In this document: positions 11,640-21,797 of the stretch, one piece after another
How positions within the stretch are numbered: the first letter of the stretch is position 1
Layout: the number at the start of each line of letters is the position of its first letter
Assembly (NCBI RefSeq): GCF_032854445.1
Contig: NW_027018418.1
Span: 1-28,994, forward strand
Direction of reading: 5' to 3'
DNA length: 28,994 nt
Source: Liolophura sinensis
Lineage: Eukaryota; Mollusca; Polyplacophora; Chitonida; Chitonidae
Position numbers and translations under genes: made by a program
Notes under the pieces: model-generated
Databases searched by the model: none
Told to the model about the DNA's origin: nothing
What the model saw: only the letters and a program-made list of their open reading frames with translations

Positions 11640-12189
11640 GTGCGCAATTGGGCCAGGCATCTCCAGCTGTTGAAAAATTGCAAATTTCCTTGGTTTCCAT
11701 GGAGTAAGAGCCGTTGCTGGGCCCGTGATCTTGACATCATTGATTATTCATTTGTGGCTACAGCCAAAAGTATTGGTCGGAGAGCAACGCGGTTTGCACC
11801 ATTCGATTTCTCGTCACAAAATACGTCGGATTAGCCTCTTACCAGCAGCATTGGAACAGTTTTTCTACTTTTGGATTTTTGCCTGTTCTTTTTGCGAATT
11901 GAAATCGGCTACATTAACTATGTACAATCGCGACTGGTCATTACTATATTCAACTTTTCATTATAAGTTATGTGCCCTTCGGTAGCCCAGACGACGTCAA
12001 ATCTTTGGGCCAAGCCCATTTAACTCACCCAGCAAATGTCTTACTTCTAAGTCGAAGACAAACTCAATGTCTTTATCTACATGTAGAAAAACCACACCAT
12101 TTGTATATAAAAAAAACACAAGGTACTTGATACAATCCGCTGTAAAAAGTACAATTGAACACTGACCCACATCAATAAGTTGCCAAAGA
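11640..12189. repeat. Monomer 22
   Basis: It starts GTGCGCAATT, like monomer 7. GGGCCCGTGATC (near 11720) breaks the CACGTG core. GCCTGTTC is followed by the normal TTGCGAATTG. Confidence 0.95.
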
Positions 12190-12740
12190 ATGCGCAATTG
12201 GGCCAGACATCTCCAGCTGTTGAAAAATTGCAAATTTCCTTGGTTTCCATGGAGTAAGAGCCGTTGCTGGGCACGTGATCTTGACATCATTGATTATTCA
12301 TTTGTGGCTACAGCCAAAAGTATTGGTCGGAGAGCAACGCGGATTGCACCATTCGATTTCTCGTCACAAAATACGTCGGATTAGCCTCTTACCAGCAGCA
12401 TTGGAACAGTTTTTTCTACTTTTGGATTTTTGCCTGGTCTTTTTGCGAATTGAAATCGGCTACATTAACTATGTACAATCGCCACTGGTCATTACTATAT
12501 TCAACTTTTCATTATAAGTTATGTGCCCTTCGGTAGCCCAGACGACGTCAAATCTTTGGGCCAAGCCCATTTAACTCACCCAGCAAATGTCTTACTTCTA
12601 AGTCGAAGACAATCTCAATGTCTTTATCTACATGTAGAAAAACCACACCATTTGTTTATAAAAAAAACAAAAGGTACTTGATACAATCCGCTGTAAAAAG
12701 TACAATTGAACACTGACCCACATCAATAAGGTGCCAAAGG
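12190..12740. repeat. Monomer 23
   Basis: It has CCAGACATC, GCGGATTGC, a six-T GTTTTTTCTAC and CGCCACTGG. The tail has GAAGACAATCTC and TTTGTTTATA. Confidence 0.95.
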
Positions 12741-13290
12741 ATGCGCAATTGGGCCAGACATCTCCAGCTGTTGAAAAATTGCAAATTTCTATGGTTTCCA
12801 TGGAGTAAGAGCCGTTGCTGGGCACGTGATCTTGACATCATTGATTATTCATTTGTGGCTACAGCCAAAAGTATTGGTCGGAGAGCAACGCGGTTTGCAC
12901 CATTCGATTTCTCGTCACAAAATACGTCGGATTAGCCTGTTACCAGCAGCATTGGAACAGTTTTTCTACTTTTGGATTTTTGCCTCGTCTTTTTGCGAAT
13001 TGAAATCGGCTACATTAACTATGTACAATCGCGACTGGTCATTACTATATTCAACTTTTCATTATAAGTTATGTGCCCTTCGGTAGCCCAGACGACGTCA
13101 AATCTTTGGGCCAAGCCCATTTAACTCACCCAACAAATGTCTTACTTCTAAGTCGAAGACAAACTCAATGTCTTTATCTACATGTAGAAAAACCACGCCA
13201 TTTGTATATAAAAAAAACACAAGGTACTTGATACAATCCGCTGTGAAAAGTACAATTGAACACTGACCCACATCAATAAGGTGCCAAAGG
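12741..13290. repeat. Monomer 24, G-like
   Basis: It has CCAGACATC with CTATGG but GAGTAAG, a combination not seen elsewhere. CCTGTTACC, GCCTCGTC, CAACAAATG and CCACGCCA are private. It sits where a G unit would sit before the first M unit. Confidence 0.95.
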
Positions 13291-13841
13291 ATGCGCAATT
13301 GGGCCAGGCATCTCCAGCTGTTGAAAAATTGCAAATTTCCTTGGTTTCCATGGAGTAAGAGCCGTTGCTGGGCACGTGATCTTGACATCATTGATTATTC
13401 ATTTGTGGCTACAGCCAAAAGTATTGGTCGGAGAGCAACGCGGTTTGCACCATTCGATTTCTCGTCACAAAATACGTCGGATTAGCCTCTTACCAGCAGC
13501 ATTGGAACAGTTTTTCTACTTTTGGATTTTTGCCTGGTCTTTTTGCGAATTGAAATCGGCTACATTAACTATGTACAATCGCGACTGGTCATTACTATAT
13601 TCAACTTTTCATTATAAGTTATGTGCCCTTCGGTAGCCCAGACGACGTCAAATCTTTGGGCCAAGCCCATTTAACTCACCCAGCAAATGTCTTACTTCTA
13701 AGTCGAAGAAAAACTCAATGTCTTTATCTACATGTAGAAAAACCACACCATTTGTATATCAAAAAAAACAAAAGGTACTTGATACAATCCGCTGAAAAAA
13801 GTACAATTGAACACTGACCCACATCAGTAAGGTGCCAAAGG
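13291..13841. repeat. Monomer 25, type M
   Basis: The front is close to the consensus. The tail is diagnostic: GAAGAAAAAC, TATATCAAAA, CGCTGAAAAAAG and CATCAGTAAGG. A hand count gives 225 G+C and 19 CpG in 551 bp. Confidence 0.95.
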
Positions 13842-14391
13842 ATGCGCAATTGGGCCAGGCATCTCCAGCTGTTGAAAAATTGCAAATTTCCTTGGTTTCC
13901 ATGGAGTAAGAGCCGTTGCTGGGCACGTGATCTTGACATCATTGATTATTCATTTGTGGCTACAGCCAAAAGTATTGGTCGGAGAGCAACGCGGTTTGCA
14001 CCATTCGATTTCTCGTCACAAAATACGTCGGATTAGCCTCTTACCAGCAGCATTGGAACAGTTTTTCTACTTTTGGATTTTTGCCTGGTCTTTTTGCGAA
14101 TTGAAATCGGCTACATTAACTATGTACAATCGCGACTGGTCATTACTATATTCAACTTTTCATTATAAGTTATGTGCCCTTCGGTAGCCCAGACGACGTC
14201 AAATCTTTGGGCCAAACCCATTTAACTCACCCAGCAAATGTCTTACTTCTAAGTCGAAGACAAACTCAATGTCTTTATCTACATGTAGAAAAACCACACC
14301 ATTTGTATATAAAATAAACACAAGGTACTTGATACAATCCGCTGTGAAAAGTACAATTGAACACTGACCCACATCAATAAGGTGCCAAAGG
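13842..14391. repeat. Monomer 26, type E
   Basis: Consensus front. The tail has GGCCAAACCC and TATATAAAATAAACAC, the E markers. Counterparts are monomers 34 and 50. Confidence 0.95.
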
Positions 14392-14941
14392 ATGCGCAAT
14401 TGGGCCAGGCATCTCCAGCTGTTGAAAAATTGCAAATTTCCTTGGTTTCCATGGAGTAAGAGACGTTGCTGGGCACGTGATCTTGACATCATTGATTATT
14501 CATTTGTGGCTACAGCCAAAAGTATTGGTCGGAGAGCAACGCGGTTTGCACCATTCGATTTCTCGTCACAAAATACGTCGGATTAGCCTCTTACCAGCAG
14601 CATTGGAACAGTTTTTCTACTTTTGGATTTTTGCCAGGTCTTTTTGCGAATTGAAAACGGCTACATTAACTATGTACAATCGCGACTGGTCATTACTATA
14701 TTCAACTTTTCATTATAAGTTATGTGCCCTTCGGTAGCCCAGACGACGTCAAATCTTTGGGCCAAGCCCATTTAACTCACCCAGCAAATGTCTTACTTCT
14801 AAGTCGAAGACAAACTCAATGTCTTTATCTACATGTTGAAAAACCACACCATTTGTATATAAAAAAAACACAAGGTACTTGATACAATCCGCTGTAAAAA
14901 GTACAATTGAACACTGACCCACATCAATAAGGTGCCAAAGG
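14392..14941. repeat. Monomer 27, type D
   Basis: It has GAGACG, GCCAGG, GAAAACGG and CATGTTG, and the normal GTGATCTTGAC that later D units 35 and 39 have lost. Confidence 0.95.
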
Positions 14942-15618
14942 ATGCGCAATTGGGCCAGGCATCTCCAGCTGTTGAAAAATTGCAAATTTCCTTGGTTTCA
15001 ATGGAGTAAGAGCCGTTGCTGGGCACGTGATCTTGACATCATTGATTATTCATTTGTGGCTACAGCCAAAAGTATTGGTCGGAGAGCAACGCGGTTTGCA
15101 CCATTCGATTTCTCGTCACAAAATACGTCGGATTAGCCTCTTACCAGCAGCATTGGAACAGTTTTTCCACTTTTGGATTTTTGCCTGGTCTTTTTGCTAA
15201 TTGAAATCGGCTACATTAACTATGTACAATCGCGATTTCTCGTCACAAAATACGTCGGATTAGCCTCTTACCAGCAGCATTGGAAGAGTTTTTCTACTTT
15301 TGGATTTTTGCCTGGTCTTTTTGCGAATTGAAATCGGCTACATTAACTATGTACAATCGCGACTGGTCATTACTATATTCAACTTTTCATTATAAGTTAT
15401 GTGCCCTTCGGTAGCCCAGACGACGTCAAATCTTTGGGCCAAGCCCATTTAACTCACCCAGCAAATGTCTTACTTCTAAGTCGAAGAAAAACTCAATGTC
15501 TTTATCTACATGTAGAAAAACCACACCATTTGTATATAAAAAAAACACAAGGTACTTGATACAATCCGCTGTAAAAAGTACAATTGGACACTGACCCACA
15601 TCAATAAGGTGCCAAAAG
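14942..15618. repeat. Monomer 28, long type A (677 bp)
   Basis: It has TTTCAATGG in place of TTTCCATGG, TTTTTCCAC and TTGCTAATTG in the first half-copy, then a 127-bp internal tandem duplication. The tail has GAAGAAAAAC and ATTGGACA. Confidence 0.97.
15106..15359. repeat. Internal 127-bp tandem duplication (monomer 28)
   Basis: Half-copies 15106-15232 and 15233-15359. The junction reads CAATCGCGATTTCTCG. It joins the left part of CAATCGCGACTGG to the right part of ATTCGATTTCTCG through the 3-bp overlap CGA. The half-copies differ (TTTTTCCAC and GCTAATTG against TTTTTCTAC and GCGAATTG). Confidence 0.95.
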
Positions 15619-16168
15619 ATGCGCAATTGGGCCAGGCATCTCCAGCTGTTGAAAAATTGCAAATTTCTATGGTTTCCATGGATTAAGAGCCGTTGCTGGG
15701 CACGTGATCTTGACATCATTGATTATTCATTTGTGGCTACAGCCAAAAGTATTGGTCGGAGAGCAACGCGGTTTGCACCATTCGATTTCTCGTCACAAAA
15801 TACGTCGGATTAGCCTCTTACCAGCAGCATTGGAACAGTTTTTCTACTTTTGGATTTTTGCCTGGTCTTTTTACGAATTGAAATCGGCTACATTAACTAT
15901 GTACAATCGCGACTGGTCATTACTATATTCAACTTTTCATTATAAGTTATGTGCCCTTCGGTAGCCCAGACGACGTCAAATCTTTGGGCCAAACCCATTT
16001 AACTCACCCAGCAAATGTCTTACTTCTAAGTCGAAGACAAACTCAATGTCTTTATCTACATGTAGAAAAACCACACCATTTGTATATAAAATAAACACAA
16101 GGTACTTGATACAATCCGCTGTGAAAAGTACAATTGAACACTGACCCACATCAATAAGGTGCCAAAGG
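15619..16168. repeat. Monomer 29, type B
   Basis: It has CCAAAAG before the start, CTATGG and GATTAAG. The tail carries GGCCAAACCC and AAATAAACAC. TTACGAATTG near 15871 is private. Confidence 0.95.
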
Positions 16169-16719
16169 ATGCGCAATTGGGCCAGGCATCTCCAGCTGTT
16201 GAAAAATTGCAAATTTCCTTGGTTTCCATGGATAAAAGAGCCGTTGCTGGGCACGTCATCTTGACATCATTGATTATTCATTTGTGGCTACAGCCAAAAG
16301 TATTGGTCGGAGAGCAACGCGGTTTGCACCATTCGATTTCTCGTCACAAAATACGTCGGATTAGCCTCTTACCAGCAGCATTGGAACAGTTTTTCTACTT
16401 TTGGATTTTTGCCTGGTCTTTTTGCGAATTGAAATCGGCTACATTAACTATGTACAATCGCGACTGGTCATTACTATATTCAACTTTTCATTATAAGTTA
16501 TGTGCCCTTCGGTAGCCCAGACGACGTCAAATCTTTGGGCCAAGCCCATTTAACTCACCCAGCAAATGTCTTACTTCTAAGTCGAAGAAAAACTCAATGT
16601 CTTTATCTACATGTAGAAAAACCACACCATTTGTATATAAAAAAAACACAAGGTACTTGATACAATCCGCTGTAAAAAGTACAATTGAACACTGACCCAC
16701 ATCAATAAGGTGCCAAAAG
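16169..16719. repeat. Monomer 30, type C
   Basis: It has GGATAAAAGAG in place of GGAGTAAGAG, and CACGTCATC in place of CACGTGATC. The extra base joins two short frames into a 118-codon stretch (16159-16515) beginning with GTG, or 95 codons from the ATG at 16228. Confidence 0.95.
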
Positions 16720-17268
16720 ATGCGCAATTGGGCCAGGCATCTCCAGCTGTTGAAAAATTGCAAATTTCCTTGGTTTCCATGGAGTAAGAGCCGTTGCTGG
16801 GCACGTGATCTTGACATCATTGATTATTCATTTGTGGCTACAGCCAAAAGTATTGGTCGGAGAGCAACGCGGTTTGCACCATTCGATTTCTCGTCACAAA
16901 ATACGTCGGATTAGCCTCTTACCAGCAGCATTGGAACTGTTTTTCCACTTTTGGATTTTTGCCAGGTCTTTTTGCTAATTGAAATCGGCTACATTAACTA
17001 TGTACAATCGCGACTGGTCATTACTATATTCAATTTTTCATTATAAGTTATGTGCCCTTCGGTAGCCCAGACGACGTCAAATCTTTGGGCCAAGCCCATT
17101 TAACTCACCAAGCAAATGTCTCACTTCTAGGTCGAAGACAAACTCAATGTCTTTATCTACATGTAGAAAAACCACACCATTTGTTTATAAAAAAACACAA
17201 GGTACTTGATACAGTCTGCTGTAAAAAGTACAATTGAACACTGACCCACATCAATAAGGTGCCAAAAG
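16720..17268. repeat. Monomer 31, type F
   Basis: It has GGAACTG, TTTTTCCAC, GCCAGG, TTGCTAATTG, CAATTTTTC, TCACCAAGC, GTCTCACTTC and CTAGGTCG. TTTTTCCAC with TTGCTAATTG is also the signature of the first half-copy in long A units. Confidence 0.95.
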
Positions 17269-17350
17269 ATGCGCAATTGGGCCAGACATCTCCAGCTGTT
17301 GAAAAATTGCAAATTTCCTTGGTTTCCATGGAGTAAGAGCCGTTGCTGGG

Positions 17351-17356
17351 CACGTG
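17351..17356. promoter_or_regulatory. CACGTG palindrome (E-box-like), one per unit
   Basis: CACGTG within GGGCACGTGATC is kept in nearly all units. It is altered to CACGTC in the four C units and to CCCGTG in monomer 22. The match to a bHLH E-box is exact but short, and no function is shown. The position given is the example in monomer 32. Confidence 0.2.
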
Positions 17357-17488
17357 ATCTTGACATCATTGATTATTCATTTGTGGCTACAGCCAAAAGT
17401 ATTGGTCGGAGAGCAACGCGGTTTGCACCATTCGATTTCTCGTCACAAAATACGTCGGATTAGCCTCTTACCAGCAGCATTGGAACAG

Positions 17489-17522
17489 TTTTTCTACTTT
17501 TGGATTTTTGCCTGGTCTTTTT
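17489..17522. other. Cluster of T-tracts (candidate bent DNA)
   Basis: In monomer 32, T-runs begin at 17489, 17498, 17505 and 17518, four tracts in 34 bp spread over about three helical turns. The cluster is present in practically every unit, and twice in long A units because it lies inside the duplicated 127 bp. A-tracts spaced near the helical repeat are known to curve DNA. Curvature here is an inference. Confidence 0.45.
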
Positions 17523-17621
17523 GCGAATTGAAATCGGCTACATTAACTATGTACAATCGCGACTGGTCATTACTATATTCAACATTTCATTATAAGTTAT
17601 GTGCCCTTCGGTAGCCCAGAC

Positions 17622-17627
17622 GACGTC
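17622..17627. promoter_or_regulatory. GACGTC palindrome (CRE-half-like), one per unit
   Basis: GACGTCA in the context CAGACGACGTCAAATC recurs in nearly every unit; only a handful of left-end units carry extra bases just upstream. It resembles a CRE/bZIP core, but chance plus repetition explains it equally well. Confidence 0.15.
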
Positions 17628-17705
17628 AAATCTTTGGGCCAAGCCCATTTAACTCACCCAGCAAATGTCTTACTTCTAAGTCGAAGACAAACTCAATGTC
17701 TTTAT

Positions 17706-17715
17706 CTACATGTAG
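17706..17715. other. Perfect 10-bp palindrome CTACATGTAG
   Basis: Present in most units. D-tail units (21, 27, 35, 39, 41, 44, 46, 51) have CTACATGTTG, which breaks the dyad. Monomer 5 has lost two of its bases. Useful as a type marker; function unknown. Confidence 0.5.
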
Positions 17716-17732
17716 AAAAACCACACCATTTG

Positions 17733-17745
17733 TATATAAAAAAAA
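17733..17745. promoter_or_regulatory. TATATAAA plus A-run
   Basis: TATATAAA followed by further A residues occurs near the right end of most units. A minority have TATATC or TTTATA instead. It looks like a TATA box, but it is also the length-variable, low-complexity part of the unit. No transcript start or polyadenylation pattern supports a promoter here. Confidence 0.2.
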
Positions 17746-17818
17746 CACAAGGTACTTGATACAATCCGCTGTGAAAAGTACAATTGAACACTGACCCACA
17801 TCAATAAGGTGCCAAAGG

Positions 17819-18369
17819 ATGCGCAATTGGGCCAGGCATCTCCAGCTGTTGAAAAATTGCAAATTTCCTTGGTTTCCATGGAGTAAGAGCCGTTGCTGGG
17901 CACGTGATCTTGACATCATTGATTATTCATTTGTGGCTACAGCCAAAAGTATTGGTCGGAGAGCAACGCGGTTTGCACCATTCGATTTCTCGTCACAAAA
18001 TACGTCGGATTAGCCTCTTACCAGCAGCATTGGAACAGTTTTTCTACTTTTGGATTTTTGCCTGGTCTTTTTGCGAATTGAAATCGGCTACATTAACTAT
18101 GTACAATCGCAACTGGTCATTACTATATTCAACTTTTCATTATAAGTTATGTGCCCTTCGGTAGCCCAGACGACGTCAAATCTTTGGGCCAAGCCCATTT
18201 AACTCACCCAGCAAATGTCTTACTTCTAAGTCGAAGAAAAACTCAATGTCTTTATCTACATGTAGAAAAACCACACCATTTGTATATCAAAAAAAACAAA
18301 AGGTACTTGATACAATCCGCTGAAAAATGTACAATTGAACACTGACCCACATCAGTAAGGTGCCAAAGG
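17819..18369. repeat. Monomer 33, type M
   Basis: Counterpart of monomer 25 at +4528 bp, with CGCAACTGG near 18109 and CGCTGAAAAATG near 18320 as differences. Confidence 0.95.
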
Positions 18370-18919
18370 ATGCGCAATTGGGCCAGGCATCTCCAGCTGT
18401 TGAAAAATTGCAAATTTCCTTGGTTTCCATGGAGTAAGAGCCGTTGCTGGGCACGTGATCTTGACATCATTGATTATTCATTTGTGGCTACAGCCAAAAG
18501 TATTGGTCGGAGAGCAACGCGGTTTGCACCATTCGATTTCTCGTCACAAAATACGTCGGATTAGCCTCTTACCAGCAGCATTGGAACAGTTTTTCTACTT
18601 TTGGATTTTTGCCTGGTCTTTTTGCGAATTGAAATCGGCTACATTAACTATGTACAATCGCGACTGGTCATTACTATATTCAACTTTTCATTATAAGTTA
18701 TGTGCCCTTCGGTAGCCCAGACGACGTCAAATCTTTGGGCCAAACCCATTTAACTCACCCAGCAAATGTCTTACTTCTAAGTCGAAGACAAACTCAATGT
18801 CTTTATCTACATGTAGAAAAACCACACCATTTGTATATAAAATAAACACAAGGTACTTGATACAATCCGCTGTGAAAAGTACAATTGAACACTGACCCAC
18901 ATCAATAAGGTGCCAAAGG
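18370..18919. repeat. Monomer 34, type E
   Basis: Counterpart of monomer 26 at +4528 bp, with GGCCAAACCC and AAATAAACAC in the tail. Confidence 0.95.
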
Positions 18920-19469
18920 ATGCGCAATTGGGCCAGGCATCTCCAGCTGTTGAAAAATTGCAAATTTCCTTGGTTTCCATGGAGTAAGAGACGTTGCTGG
19001 GCACGTGATTTTGACATCATTGATTATTCATTTGTGGCTACAGCCAAAAGTATTGGTCGGAGAGCAACGCGGTTTGCACCATTCGATTTCTCGTCACAAA
19101 ATACGTCGGATTAGCCTCTTACCAGCAGCATTGGAACAGTTTTTCTACTTTTGGATTTTTGCCAGGTCTTTTTGCGAATTGAAAACGGCTACATTAACTA
19201 TGTACAATCGCGACTGGTCATTACTATATTCAACTTTTCATTATAAGTTATGTGCCCTTCGGTAGCCCAGACGACGTCAAATCTTTGGGCCAAGCCCATT
19301 TAACTCACCCAGCAAATGTCTTACTTCTAAGTCGAAGACAAACTCAATGTCTTTATCTACATGTTGAAAAACCACACCATTTGTATATAAAAAAAACACA
19401 AGGTACTTGATACAATCCGCTGTAAAAAGTACAATTGAACACTGACCCACATCAATAAGGTGCCAAAGG
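18920..19469. repeat. Monomer 35, type D
   Basis: D markers plus GTGATTTTGAC near 19008, a change shared only with monomer 39. Confidence 0.95.
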
Positions 19470-20146
19470 ATGCGCAATTGGGCCAGGCATCTCCAGCTGT
19501 TGAAAAATTGCAAATTTCCTTGGTTTCAATGGAGTAAGAGCCGTTGCTGGGCACGTGATCTTGACATCATTGATTATTCATTTGTGGCTACAGCCAAAAG
19601 TATTGGTCGGAGAGCAACGCGGTTTGCACCATTCGATTTCTCGTCACAAAATACGTCGGATTAGCCTCTTACCAGCAGCATTGGAACAGTTTTTCCACTT
19701 TTGGATTTTTGCCTGGTCTTTTTGCTAATTGAAATCGGCTACATTAACTATGTACAATCGCGATTTCTCGTCACAAAATACGTCGGATTAGCCTCTTACC
19801 AGCAGCATTGGAAGAGTTTTTCTACTTTTGGATTTTTGCCTGGTCTTTTTGCGAATTGAAATCGGCTACATTAACTATGTACAATCGCGACTGGTCATTA
19901 CTATATTCAACTTTTCATTATAAGTTATGTGCCCTTCGGTAGCCCAGACGACGTCAAATCTTTGGGCCAAGCCCATTTAACTCACCCAGCAAATGTCTTA
20001 CTTCTAAGTGGAAGAAAAACTCAATGTCTTTATCTACATGTAGAAAAACCACACCATTTGTATATAAAAAAAACACAAGGTACTTGATACAATCCGCTGT
20101 AAAAAGTACAATTGGACACTGACCCACATCAATAAGGTGCCAAAAG
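19470..20146. repeat. Monomer 36, long type A (677 bp)
   Basis: Counterpart of monomer 28 at +4528 bp, with the same internal duplication and GGAAGAG in the second half-copy. AAGTGGAAG near 20007 is private. Confidence 0.97.
19634..19887. repeat. Internal 127-bp tandem duplication (monomer 36)
   Basis: Half-copies 19634-19760 and 19761-19887, with the same junction and the same differences between half-copies as at 15106. Confidence 0.95.
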
Positions 20147-20696
20147 ATGCGCAATTGGGCCAGGCATCTCCAGCTGTTGAAAAATTGCAAATTTCTATGG
20201 TTTCCATGGATTAAGAGCCGTTGCTGGGCACGTGATCTTGACATCATTGATTATTCATTTGTGGCTACAGCCAAAAGTATTGGTCGGAGAGCAACGCGGT
20301 TTGCACCATTCGATTTCTCGTCACAAAATACGTCGGATTAGCCTCTTACCAGCAGCATTGGAACAGTTTTTCTACTTTTGGATTTTTGCCTGGTCTTTTT
20401 GCGAATTGAAATCGGCTACATTAACTATGTACAATCGCGACTGGTCATTACTATATTCAACTTTTCATTATAAGTTATGTGCCCTTCGGTAGCCCAGACG
20501 ACGTCAAATCTTTGGGCCAAACCCATTTAACTCACCCAGCAAATGTCTTACTTCTAAGTCGAAGACAAACTCAATGTCTTTATCTACATGTAGAAAAACC
20601 ACACCATTTGTATATAAAATAAACACAAGGTACTTGATACAATCCGCTGTGAAAAGTACAATTGAACACTGACCCACATCAATAAGGTGCCAAAGG
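20147..20696. repeat. Monomer 37, type B
   Basis: CTATGG/GATTAAG front and GGCCAAACCC/AAATAAACAC tail. It lacks the TTACG change of monomer 29. Confidence 0.95.
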
Positions 20697-21247
20697 ATGC
20701 GCAATTGGGCCAGGCATCTCCAGCTGTTGAAAAATTGCAAATTTCCTTGGTTTCCATGGATAAAAGAGCCGTTGCTGGGCACGTCATCTTGACATCATTG
20801 ATTATTCATTTGTGGCTACAGCCAAAAGTATTGGTCGGAGAGCAACGCGGTTTGCACCATTCGATTTCTCGTCACAAAATACGTCGGATTAGCCTCTTAC
20901 CAGCAGCATTGGAACAGTTTTTCTACTTTTGGATTTTTGCCTGGTCTTTTTGCGAATTGAAATCGGCTACATTAACTATGTACAATCGCGACTGGTCATT
21001 ACTATATTCAACTTTTCATTATAAGTTATGTGCCCTTCGGTAGCCCAGACGACGTCAAATCTTTGGGCCAAACCCATTTAACTCACCCAGCAAATGTCTT
21101 ACTTCTAAGTCGAAGACAAACTCAATGTCTTTATCTACATGTAGAAAAACCACACCATTTGTATATAAAATAAACACAAGGTACTTGATACAATCCGCTG
21201 TGAAAAGTACAATTGAACACTGACCCACATCAATAAGGTGCCAAAGG
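20697..21247. repeat. Monomer 38, type C front with E tail (mosaic)
   Basis: The front has GGATAAAAGAG and CACGTCATC. The tail has GGCCAAACCC and AAATAAACAC, unlike monomer 30. The next unit is D instead of F, so the switch from C to E lies before about 21070. Confidence 0.95.
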
Positions 21248-21797
21248 ATGCGCAATTGGGCCAGGCATCTCCAGCTGTTGAAAAATTGCAAATTTCCTTG
21301 GTTTCCATGGAGTAAGAGACGTTGCTGGGCACGTGATTTTGACATCATTGATTATTCATTTGTGGCTACAGCCAAAAGTATTGGTCGGAGAGCAACGCGG
21401 TTTGCACCATTCGATTTCTCGTCACAAAATACGTCGGATTAGCCTCTTACCAGCAGCATTGGAACAGTTTTTCTACTTTTGGATTTTTGCCAGGTCTTTT
21501 TGCGAATTGAAAACGGCTACATTAACTATGTACAATCGCGACTGGTCATTACTATATTCAACTTTTCATTATAAGTTATGTGCCCTTCGGTAGCCCAGAC
21601 GACGTCAAATCTTTGGGCCAAGCCCATTTAACTCACCCAGCAAATGTCTTACTTCTAAGTCGAAGACAAACTCAATGTCTTTATCTACATGTTGAAAAAC
21701 CACACCATTTGTATATAAAAAAAACACAAGGTACTTGATACAATCCGCTGTAAAAAGTACAATTGAACACTGACCCACATCAATAAGGTGCCAAAGG
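21248..21797. repeat. Monomer 39, type D
   Basis: It shares GTGATTTTGAC with monomer 35, 2328 bp upstream, which identifies its likely source copy. Confidence 0.95.

Larger units (their letters stand above)
13291..17818. repeat. 8-unit higher-order repeat, copy 1 (4528 bp)
   Basis: Unit order M-E-D-A-B-C-F-G, with A being a long unit. Corresponding bases of M, E, D, A, B and C recur exactly 4528 bp downstream, so the copies agree to the base in length over this part. Confidence 0.92.
17269..17818. repeat. Monomer 32, type G
   Basis: It has CCAGACATC and CAACATTTCATT and is otherwise near consensus. It closes the first 8-unit higher-order copy. Confidence 0.95.
17819..21060. repeat. 8-unit higher-order repeat, copy 2 (partial)
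   Basis: M-E-D-A-B-C recurs at +4528 bp and then breaks off inside the C unit, where E tail and then D follow instead of F and G. I noticed about five substitutions between copies over roughly 3.2 kb (near 18110, 18325, 19009, 20009 and 20402). The right edge is approximate. Confidence 0.88.

Noticed and set aside
13440-13480. CENP-B box around ATTCGATTTCTCGTCAC
   Set aside because: TTCG is present, but the required central A and the downstream CGGG are not in register.
13291-13636. Recurring short reading frames of 64 and 86 codons on the forward strand and 97 codons on the reverse strand as genes
   Set aside because: They overlap on both strands, recur only because the unit recurs, are broken by stops and indels in several units, and show no known domain. 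Unit length is 1 mod 3, so nothing reads through.
16159-16515. 118-codon frame in C units as a real protein
   Set aside because: It arises from one extra base that joins two frames already present everywhere. Its most upstream start is GTG, and no domain or codon bias supports it.
17372-17400. Small hairpins such as TGGCTACAGCCA and TGGGCCAAGCCCA as terminators or RNA elements
   Set aside because: Stems are only about 5 bp. The second is broken in all units with GGCCAAACCC, so there is no sign of structural constraint.
17485-17510. Spliced-leader or snRNA gene array (GAACAGTTTTTCTAC, then GGATTTTTGCC resembling an Sm site)
   Set aside because: The resemblance to a kinetoplastid-type leader is short, the inner bases vary freely between units (CTAC, CTGC, CGAC, CCAC), the Sm-like site lacks the final purine, and no upstream leader sequence or snRNA 5' end matches.
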